Source: Candidatus Auribacterota bacterium (GTDB lineage: Bacteria > Auribacterota > JAFGBW01). Taken from it: 12,849 bases of DNA. This document shows, piece by piece, positions 1 to 4,981 of this stretch. The DNA is taken from contig JAFGBW010000183.1 of NCBI GenBank assembly GCA_016932965.1, positions 1-12,849 of the forward strand, written 5' to 3'. Both the position numbers and the translations under genes were made by a program. Every line of letters begins with the position of its first letter. Positions within the stretch are counted from its first letter, which is position 1. The notes below the pieces were generated by a model. The model was given only the letters and a program-made list of their open reading frames with translations, was not told the origin of the DNA and did not search any database.

Positions 1-116
1 ATGGCAAACAGAACCAGCATCTGACCTTTTATCTTCTTATAGCCAGGAAAATTTATAATGGCGCAGCCATTGGGTCTGTATTGTTTTTCTTCGTTATTGG
101 TGGTGAGTTCGTTCAT
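1..116 (-). CDS. TadG-like pilus assembly protein, N-terminal fragment (runs off left edge)
   Basis: Only the first 38 codons are visible. The product begins MNELTTNNEEKQYRP and reaches a KGQMLVLFA segment at the window edge. This matches the start of the membrane anchor of TadG-like proteins (a basic residue plus GQ, then a hydrophobic stretch), which belong to Tad/Flp pilus assembly systems at the inner membrane. The ATG (114-116) overlaps the TGA of the upstream TadE-like gene in an ATGA arrangement, so the two are almost certainly co-transcribed and translationally coupled. The fragment is too short to exclude another TadE/TadG-family pseudopilin-like protein. The family call rests on the short motif and the neighbour. 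Confidence 0.6.
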   Translation of the reverse strand, partial: MNELTTNNEEKQYRPNGCAIINFPGYKKIKGQMLVLFA

Positions 117-751
117 GTGAGCGAATCCTTGGAACGGGTCGTTATTCTCAGGAAATAATCAGTCTGCATGGGAATGCGCATGTCGCTAGCAGTAGTGTAA
201 CCCAGGAATTGCGGAGATGTGATTCCCACCGTATCATGGACAGCAAGATTGAAATTTAAAAATTCATAAAACAAACGGTTGGCCACCGGTATTTTCAAGG
301 GAAAATTATAACGGAGGCGGATTCTCAGGACTTTTTCAGACTGACTCAGCTGATCCAGGGTTTTGACCTGATTCAGGCGGGTCCGTATGTTCGGGTTAGT
401 GAGTATTTGAATGGAAAGGTTTCCGTTGTTGAAATCCTGCATGGCCTTGTTTTTACCCTGTGAAATTTTTGATTTTGAATCTGTGGTCACATATAAAGAG
501 GACATGGCCATGCTTGCCGCTTCCTTCATGCTGTTGGGGTCGGCTTTTGAGACAATTCCAGCCCTGGCAGCGCAAAAGGAGGCATAGGTTAAAAGCAAAC
601 GGGCATGCATGATCAACACAAGCTGAAAAAAACAGCATAACGCCAGAAGATACAATGGGATCACCAGGGCAAACTCCACAATGGCAGAGCCCTTTTTCTT
701 CAAAAAGCGTTTTTTCAGCTTCATGATGGCCATGTTAAAAGAAACCATCAT
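113..751 (-). CDS. TadE-like pilus/pseudopilin protein
   Basis: The product is about 212 residues. After a strongly basic N-terminus (KLKKRFLKKK, residues 11-20) comes GSAIVEFALVIPLYLLAL (21-38), the TadE-family signature in which a glycine is followed by a hydrophobic helix carrying a glutamate (E26). A second recognisable part is the YNFPLKIPVANRLFY segment near residue 150. Such proteins are single-span inner-membrane components of Tad/Flp pilus or related secretion systems. The start is uncertain: GGAG directly abuts the first ATG (751) and lies 3 nt from the second (748), and ATGs at codons 7 and 10 are also possible. The gene overlaps the downstream TadG-like gene by 4 bp and is divergent from fba. 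No other tad genes (ATPase, secretin, prepilin peptidase) are visible, so the rest of the locus would lie to the left. Confidence 0.75.
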   Translation of the reverse strand: MMVSFNMAIMKLKKRFLKKKGSAIVEFALVIPLYLLALCCFFQLVLIMHARLLLTYASFCAARAGIVSKADPNSMKEAASMAMSSLYVTTDSKSKISQGKNKAMQDFNNGNLSIQILTNPNIRTRLNQVKTLDQLSQSEKVLRIRLRYNFPLKIPVANRLFYEFLNFNLAVHDTVGITSPQFLGYTTASDMRIPMQTDYFLRITTRSKDSLT

Positions 752-779
752 CTCCGTAAAGAGGAATTCATATTTTCAA

Positions 780-807
780 TTGAATAATTCGTATTGAATC
801 CTATAAT
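780..807 (+). promoter_or_regulatory. Probable sigma-70-type promoter of fba
   Basis: A TTGAAT -35 element (780-785) and a perfect TATAAT -10 element (802-807) are separated by 16 bp and point to fba. Transcription would start near 814, leaving a leader of about 90 nt. The -35 box overlaps a perfect 10-bp palindrome, TTCAATTGAA (775-784), which could be an operator or chance in AT-rich DNA. The call rests on consensus matching only. Confidence 0.55.
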
Positions 808-904
808 AGCTTTCATATTTTTTCGGTCTTTGCGACTTTAGCGCTATGATCAAAACATGTTCATTTCCTGCTTTGAGCAGACAGACACAAGAAAGGAATC
901 TACA

Positions 905-1885
905 ATGGCAAAAAGAGTGAGTTATAAGAAACTGGGGCTTGTGAATACCCGTGAAATGTTTAAAAACGCCATGGCAGGAGGCTATGCCATCCCGGCATAC
1001 AATTTCAACAACATGGAGCAGCTCCAGGCCATCATCAAGGGATGCAGCCAGAGCCAGTCGCCGGTCATCCTGCAGGTTTCAAAAGGCGCCAGGGATTATG
1101 CCAACCAGACCCTGTTGAGATACATGGCGCTCGGAGCCGTTGAAATGATGAAACAGATGGGAAACCCCATCCCGATTGCGCTTCATCTGGATCATGGCGA
1201 TTCATTCGAGCTCGCGAAATCCTGTATTGATTCCGGTTTTTCCTCAGTCATGATCGACGGATCTCATCTTCCCTTTGCGGAAAATGTGAAACTGACCAAA
1301 AAAGTGGTCAAATATGCGCATAAGTATGACGTCACCGTGGAAGGGGAGTTGGGTGTTCTGGCAGGCATTGAGGATGAAGTTTCATCAGAGCATACGCATT
1401 ATACCAAACCAGAGGAAGTGGAGGAGTTTGTCTCCAAAACCGGTGTGGACAGTCTGGCCATATCTATCGGGACTTCCCACGGGGCCTATAAATTCAAACT
1501 GAAGCCGGGCGAATCCGTTCCCCCTCTGCGTTTTGATATCCTGGAGGAAGTCGAGAAAAGACTCCCCGGATTTCCCATTGTCCTTCACGGCGCTTCATCC
1601 GTTTTGCCCCAGTACGTGGATCTCATCAATCAATTCGGCGGAAAGATGGATAACGCTGTCGGAATCCCTGAAGAACAATTAAGGCAGGCCGCCAGATCCG
1701 CTGTCTGCAAAATCAACATCGACAGCGACGGACGCCTTGTGTTTACCGCCATCATTCGTAAGGTTTTTTCGGAAAAACCCGGTGAGTTCGATCCCAGAAA
1801 ATATCTTGGTCCGGCCAGGGAGGAACTGATAACAATGATCGTCCGGAAAAATCAGGACGTCCTCGGCAGCGCCGGGAAAGCCTAG
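905..1885 (+). CDS. fba: Class II fructose-1,6-bisphosphate aldolase
   Basis: The 326-residue product is a zinc-dependent ketose-bisphosphate aldolase. It would cleave fructose 1,6-bisphosphate to dihydroxyacetone phosphate and glyceraldehyde 3-phosphate, or run in reverse, in the cytoplasm. Family landmarks are present in order: HLDHG at 94-98 (catalytic Asp96, zinc ligand His97), the SVMIDGSH segment at 114-121, VEGELG at 145-150, SIGTSHG at 187-193 (zinc ligand His192) and VLHGASS at 226-232 (zinc ligand His228). I chose ATG 905 because GAAAGGA (about 891-897) lies at good spacing before it and the MAKRVSYKKLGLVNTREMF start is typical. An in-frame ATG at 857 would add 16 unconserved residues. 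The gene is monocistronic in view, convergent with the minus-strand hydrolase/pgk pair, and has a near-consensus promoter. A tagatose-bisphosphate aldolase is the main alternative, but the context with pgk favours glycolysis/gluconeogenesis. Confidence 0.95.
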   Translation: MAKRVSYKKLGLVNTREMFKNAMAGGYAIPAYNFNNMEQLQAIIKGCSQSQSPVILQVSKGARDYANQTLLRYMALGAVEMMKQMGNPIPIALHLDHGDSFELAKSCIDSGFSSVMIDGSHLPFAENVKLTKKVVKYAHKYDVTVEGELGVLAGIEDEVSSEHTHYTKPEEVEEFVSKTGVDSLAISIGTSHGAYKFKLKPGESVPPLRFDILEEVEKRLPGFPIVLHGASSVLPQYVDLINQFGGKMDNAVGIPEEQLRQAARSAVCKINIDSDGRLVFTAIIRKVFSEKPGEFDPRKYLGPAREELITMIVRKNQDVLGSAGKA

Positions 1886-1916
1886 TTATCTGTAAGTTTT
1901 AAAAGGCATGATTAAA

Positions 1917-2094
1917 CACGAAACGCACGAAGGACACGAAAAAGAATTTGTCATACCCCGATTGATTCGGGGTATCCGGAAAATGTTTACTTTAATAAAA
2001 ATTTTAAATACAGGATTGCCCGAACAAGTCGTGCGATGACATTTCCTTGTGAACGAAGCGAACAAAAACTTCCGTGCTTTTAGTGCTTTTCATG
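1917..2094. repeat. MITE-like element with imperfect CACGAA-periodic inverted arms
   Basis: The left arm (1917-1943) contains three CACGAA units spaced exactly 9 bp apart (1917, 1926, 1935). The right arm (2069-2094), read on the minus strand, has the same 9-bp rhythm in decayed form: CATGAAAAG, CACTAAAAG, CACGGAAG. The arms are therefore imperfect inverted repeats about 175 bp apart end to end. CACGAAGGA-type tandems are, to my knowledge, common intergenic repeats in several bacterial phyla. No transposase is present, so this is at best a non-autonomous or dead element. Confidence 0.5.
1949..2041. repeat. REPIN-like pair of inverted palindromic repeats
   Basis: The 93-bp element is bounded by a perfect 6-bp inverted repeat, TGTCAT (1949-1954) and ATGACA (2036-2041). 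The left unit is a perfect 9-bp stem (ATACCCCGA 1953-1961, TCGGGGTAT 1967-1975) followed by CCGG. The right unit, in opposite orientation, starts CAGGAT (2011-2016) and continues GCCCGAACAAGTCGTGCG, a decayed version of the same palindrome. Two inverted REP-type units around an AT-rich spacer is the REPIN arrangement. The element lies inside the CACGAA-armed repeat. Confidence 0.5.
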
Positions 2095-2167
2095 ATCTCA
2101 AAAAGGAAAAAGTATTTTATTAAAGAGTGATATAGAAAAACTAAAAAACAGATAACCACTTCTTACA

Positions 2168-2205
2168 CCGGATGCGTATTCGCTGGTTTTATCTTGCTTA
2201 TCCGG
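2168..2205. repeat. Inverted repeat resembling an enterobacterial REP/BIME
   Basis: CCGGAT (2168-2173) and ATCCGG (2200-2205) form a 6-bp perfect inverted repeat around 26 bp. The flanks CCGGATGCG and CTTATCCGGCC match the outer parts of the well-known E. coli REP hairpin, while the middle differs. It may be a REP-type element or a chance stem in the convergent gap. Confidence 0.3.
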
Positions 2206-2267
2206 CCTTACCCTGAAGGTGATTTTAAAACAACCAACCGTATCGTCGTTACTAAAGCCGTTTGTTT

Positions 2268-3341
2268 TTAAGTTTTCTTTTTTTTACGTTCTTTTTTCCC
2301 GGAAGGGATTGGATGAGGGGACAGAAGCTCTTCCTGTCGGGAAAGCGGTTTGATCATGGTTTTTGCGAAATCGTCCGTGTAGCCGAAGAGAATGTAGCCC
2401 GGAACATGGAAGGATTCCACGAGTTTGATCTCCTTGTATAAATGGGTCGGCGTCATGCCCGGCAGATAGGCCGCCAGCCCCGAATAAAAAGGTGTCGAAG
2501 TCTCTCCCAAGATACGGGTTTGCGTGTTCAGCCACTGATACAGGGACTCCAGTTTGAGAGTGTAATTCATGGGGACCAGGAAGGAAAAGATTCCTTTTTT
2601 TGCCCAGGTTTCCCAGTCCTGGGCCATTTCCTTTTTGGCACGGTACAGATCGTAGAATACGCAGGCTGAAAGCGCTATAGCTGGTTCTTTTTGCTTGATC
2701 AGAATGCTGATATCCTTGACAAAATTATTCAGGATGTTTTTTCGGATTCTGGTGATAGTGCGCGGAACTTTTTTTTCTTCATAAAAACGGATATAATCGA
2801 GCTGGATGCCGTCCACATTGAATTGCTCCAATACTTCCCGGATGATGTCCTGTACCAGTTCTCTGTTTTCCTGCTGGGAAGGATCAAGCCAGGGGGTTTG
2901 GGCCTGATATTGGATTTTGCCTTTCAGATTTTTAAGGCACCGGCCGCGTCTGATCATTTTTTTTATTTGTTCAGGAGGCGCCCAGTGCATGAAAAATGTG
3001 AGGATTTTAGCATGCACCCGGATTCCGGCTTCGTGGGAGACCCGGACGAGATTTTCCAGGGAATCTTTCGGTTGTTTGACCGGCAGATATTTGCTGGGAT
3101 AAAAGGCGACCCCGGCTGAGGCGAAATTCACGAAGATGTCCGTGATCCCGATTTTTTTGATCCGGGTGATGACGGTTTCCCATTCATAAAGGGTCGGATC
3201 CGATACCCAGATTCCTTTTATTGACAATGAGGATTCTTTTGAAACCGCGGGAGTGCAGAAAACCGTAAAAAAGAAAAGGAGAATTGAGAATTTAAAAGGG
3301 AAAAAAATAGATTTTCGTTCCAAGGGCAGCAATGAGGCCAT
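2268..3341 (-). CDS. Exported GHL10-like putative glycoside hydrolase
   Basis: From ATG 3341 the product is 357 residues. A basic stretch (LERKS) is followed by a hydrophobic core (FFPFKFSILLFFFTVFCTPA) and a plausible signal-peptidase site near AVS-KE, so the protein is probably secreted to the periplasm or surface. The rest is one TIM-barrel-like domain of the GHL10 (DUF187/YngK-related) type: SIKGIWVSDPTLYEW opens it, WLDPSQQENRELV and VDGIQLDYIRFYEE (about 176-189) are the family hallmarks, and FLVPMNY and the GLAAY segment follow. The family is thought to act on polysaccharide or cell-wall glycans, but the substrate is not predictable here. The C-terminus is a lysine-rich tail. A TTG at 3365 in the same frame would add 8 residues, but it lies inside a tandem repeat. 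No clear ribosome binding site precedes either start. The gene follows pgk by 46 bp and may be its second cistron. Confidence 0.75.
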   Translation of the reverse strand: MASLLPLERKSIFFPFKFSILLFFFTVFCTPAVSKESSLSIKGIWVSDPTLYEWETVITRIKKIGITDIFVNFASAGVAFYPSKYLPVKQPKDSLENLVRVSHEAGIRVHAKILTFFMHWAPPEQIKKMIRRGRCLKNLKGKIQYQAQTPWLDPSQQENRELVQDIIREVLEQFNVDGIQLDYIRFYEEKKVPRTITRIRKNILNNFVKDISILIKQKEPAIALSACVFYDLYRAKKEMAQDWETWAKKGIFSFLVPMNYTLKLESLYQWLNTQTRILGETSTPFYSGLAAYLPGMTPTHLYKEIKLVESFHVPGYILFGYTDDFAKTMIKPLSRQEELLSPHPIPSGKKERKKKKT

Positions 3342-3370
3342 TTCGAATGAATCATTAATTCTCAATTCTC
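3279..3370. repeat. 14-bp perfect inverted repeat around the GHL10-like start codon
   Basis: GAGAATTGAGAATT at 3279-3292 is the exact reverse complement of AATTCTCAATTCTC at 3357-3370. The left arm lies in the signal-peptide codons and the right arm upstream of the start, so the 64-nt loop of the minus-strand mRNA contains the ATG at 3339-3341. It could affect initiation, or may just record the insertion of a dispersed repeat. Confidence 0.55.
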
Positions 3371-3381
3371 AATTCTCAATT
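3357..3381. repeat. AATTCTC short tandem repeat between pgk and the hydrolase gene
   Basis: Three perfect 7-bp copies of AATTCTC run from 3357 to 3377, followed by a partial copy, AATT (3378-3381). The array fills most of the 46-bp gap between the pgk stop and the hydrolase ATG. Copy number could vary by slippage, and this would change the spacing between the two cistrons. Confidence 0.85.
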
Positions 3382-3387
3382 ATAAAT

Positions 3388-4584
3388 TTACTTATCCAAC
3401 AGCACGGCGATGCCGGGCAGTGTTTTCCCTTCTAAAAACTCCAGGGAGGCTCCTCCTCCGGTGGAGACATGGGACATCTTGTCGGCCAGGCCCATTTGTT
3501 CGATGGCGGCGACGGAGTCTCCTCCTCCGACAACGGTGACCGCATTGGATTGGGACAGCGCTTTGGCTATGGACAGGGTGCCTTTTGCAAAGTTTTCCAT
3601 TTCAAACACGCCCATGGGACCGTTCCAGACAATAGTGCCTGCTTTCATGATTTCTTCCTCGAAATTTTTGATGGTCTTCGGGCCGATGTCCATTCCCTGG
3701 TAATCAGAAGGGATGCTGTCAAAGGGGACTACCTGTTTTTTTGCGTCGTTTTTAAAATCATCAGCCACGACGTTGTCAACAGGCAGAAGAACCCTGATGC
3801 CGTTTTCCTTTGCTTTCTGAAGGAAATTTTTTGCAGTTTCGATGTTGTCCGGATCCAGGAGGGATTTCCCGATTTCCAGTCCTTTTGCCTTGAAGAAGGT
3901 GTACGCCATGCCGCCGCCGATCAGCATGGCTCCGTCTTTTCCGACGACATCGGCCATCTTGTTTAAGACGTCGATTTTGGTTCCCACCTTCGCTCCGCCG
4001 ATGATGGCGACCAGGGGTCTTTTCGGATTGGATAAAACCTGTCCCAGGTAGGTGATTTCCTTTTCGATTAAAAAACCCGCGTAAGCAGGCAGATGACCGG
4101 CCAGGCCCGCCGTGGAGGCATGCGCCCGGTGGGCGGTTCCAAAGGCGTCATTGACGTAAATTTGACCCAGTTTCGCCAGCTGAGATGTGAAATTCGGTTC
4201 ATTTTTTTCCTCCTCGCGGTGAAAACGGACATTTTCCAGCATGCAGACCTCGCCGTCCTTCAGGGAGGAAACCAGTTGTTCCACTTCCGGACCGATGCAG
4301 TCCTTGGCCATTTTGACCTGGGTCCCCAGCAGTTCGCTAACGCGGACGCTTACAGGCTCCAGCGAGAATTCAGGAGTGACACCTTTTGGACGGCCAAGGT
4401 GGCTCATCAATACCAGTTTGGCTCCGGCATCTTTTAAGTGTTTCAGGGTGGGCAACGCGCCGCGAATCCGGGTGTCATCCGTGATTTTCCCGTCCTGCAT
4501 GGGGACATTGAAATCCACTCTCACGAGGACTGTTTTTCCTTTTAATTCCGGCATCGGAATATCTTTGACGGTTTTTTTATTCAT
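3388..4584 (-). CDS. pgk: Phosphoglycerate kinase
   Basis: The 398-residue product has the usual bacterial length. It transfers phosphate between 1,3-bisphosphoglycerate and ADP in cytoplasmic glycolysis/gluconeogenesis. Landmarks are present in order: VLVRVDFNVP (19-28), the SHLGRPKG basic loop (61-68), LENVRFHREEEKN (116-128), YVNDAFGTAHRAHAS (143-157), IIGGAKVGTKID (194-205), the WNGPMGVFE segment (320-328), VVGGGDSV (351-358) and STGGGASLEFLEGK (374-387), which closes the nucleotide site. The start is ATG 4582-4584, preceded by AAGGAG at ideal spacing. An upstream in-frame ATG at 4659 would add 25 residues without similarity to the family. A promoter candidate lies about 60-80 bp upstream. 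The GHL10-like gene follows after 46 bp. Confidence 0.97.
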   Translation of the reverse strand: MNKKTVKDIPMPELKGKTVLVRVDFNVPMQDGKITDDTRIRGALPTLKHLKDAGAKLVLMSHLGRPKGVTPEFSLEPVSVRVSELLGTQVKMAKDCIGPEVEQLVSSLKDGEVCMLENVRFHREEEKNEPNFTSQLAKLGQIYVNDAFGTAHRAHASTAGLAGHLPAYAGFLIEKEITYLGQVLSNPKRPLVAIIGGAKVGTKIDVLNKMADVVGKDGAMLIGGGMAYTFFKAKGLEIGKSLLDPDNIETAKNFLQKAKENGIRVLLPVDNVVADDFKNDAKKQVVPFDSIPSDYQGMDIGPKTIKNFEEEIMKAGTIVWNGPMGVFEMENFAKGTLSIAKALSQSNAVTVVGGGDSVAAIEQMGLADKMSHVSTGGGASLEFLEGKTLPGIAVLLDK

Positions 4585-4640
4585 GTGGCTCTCCTTAACT
4601 ATTAAAAAGCTCGATCGATTTTGGTTGCATTGAATGAAAT

Positions 4641-4669
4641 ACTCTATACGCCGATTCACGGATGATCAA
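4641..4669 (-). promoter_or_regulatory. Candidate sigma-70 promoter of pgk
   Basis: On the minus strand TTGATC (4664-4669) and TAGAGT (4641-4646) are separated by 17 bp. The -10 is a 4/6 match to consensus. The start site would fall near 4634, giving a leader of about 50 nt before the pgk ATG. Only sequence matching supports it. Confidence 0.35.
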
Positions 4670-4700
4670 GAGTTTTGTATCCGGGTCCCCTAATAATAAT

Positions 4701-4732
4701 CTCGCGCAAAGGTGCAGGGACGCAGAAAAAAA
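4701..4732. repeat. Degenerate CGCAAAG-type short tandem repeat
   Basis: GCA occurs every 8 bp (4706, 4714, 4722) in the run GCAAAGGT, GCAGGGAC, GCAGAAAA, preceded by CTCGC. This looks like a decayed copy of the CGCAAAGA tandem found between genes in many bacteria. It has no coding role that I can see. Confidence 0.45.
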
Positions 4733-4826
4733 ATCATCAGATCTGAAGCGAAGGAACATTCAGTACCAAACAATAACAATTTTTAATAAACTGAAATAGA
4801 CCATTGATTTTTGTATATCTCAATTT

Positions 4827-4863
4827 CCCTCGCCCCTTGCGGGAGAGGGTCGAGGGTGAGGGG
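4827..4863. repeat. CCCTC/GAGGG palindromic dispersed repeat
   Basis: CCCTCGCCC (4827-4835) pairs with GGGAGAGGG (4841-4849) over 8 of 9 positions with a 5-nt loop. The following CGAGGGTGAGGGG can pair alternatively with the same left arm. Its form is that of the common intergenic CCCTCTCCC-GCAAGGG repeat family. It is not followed by a T tract on either strand, so it is unlikely to be an intrinsic terminator. Confidence 0.6.
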
Positions 4864-4981
4864 AATGGATATCCTGTATATTCCGTCTGAAAATGAAAGG
4901 AATTCCCACTGCCGCTTTCATCCGGAAAATTATTCGGAGGGGTTTGATGCGACGTCATGCCTCCTTTTGGTGAAGCCAAGG

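Larger units (their letters stand above)
1886..2267. other. 382-bp intergenic region rich in repeat remnants
   Basis: This convergent gap between fba and the GHL10-like gene has no supportable gene. It holds an outer element with CACGAA-type arms (1917-2094), a REP-pair-like element inside it (1949-2041) and a separate inverted repeat (2168-2205). I see no tRNA and no strong intrinsic terminator for fba: the best hairpin (1953-1975) is not followed by a T tract. Confidence 0.7.
4585..4981. other. 397-bp intergenic region between the giant gene and pgk
   Basis: No supportable gene is present. Going from pgk outward it holds the pgk ribosome binding site, a promoter candidate (4641-4669), a CGCAAAG-type repeat remnant (4701-4732) and a CCCTC-type repeat (4827-4863). 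I see no convincing intrinsic terminator for the giant gene, which ends at 4982. Confidence 0.7.

Noticed and set aside
748-816. A 22-codon minus-strand reading frame whose TGA overlaps the first ATG of the tadE-like gene
   Set aside because: The overlap looks like translational coupling, but no ribosome binding site precedes its ATG and its peptide has no recognisable feature. Chance is likely in AT-rich DNA.
857-904. Upstream ATG adding 16 residues to the aldolase
   Set aside because: The extension has no similarity to the family, and the good ribosome binding site lies before ATG 905.
1953-1975. Perfect 9-bp hairpin as the fba terminator
   Set aside because: There is no T tract after it, and it forms one half of a larger repeat with inverted ends, so it is better explained as a repeat.
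2227-2268. AT-rich hairpin at the end of the GHL10-like gene as a terminator
   Set aside because: The stem has a mismatch and G-T pairs, an 18-nt loop and only four Ts, all within the stem.
4585-4659. Upstream ATG adding 25 residues to phosphoglycerate kinase
   Set aside because: AAGGAG sits at ideal distance before ATG 4584, the promoter candidate lies within this stretch, and the extra residues are unlike the family.
4827-4849. CCCTC hairpin as the terminator of the giant gene
   Set aside because: It is over 130 bp past the stop and is not followed by a T tract on the minus strand; it matches a common dispersed repeat.
4737-4979. 80-codon minus-strand reading frame downstream of the giant gene
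   Set aside because: It starts with TTG, runs through the CCCTC repeat (giving a Ser/Pro/Arg-rich peptide typical of repeat translation) and has no recognisable domain.
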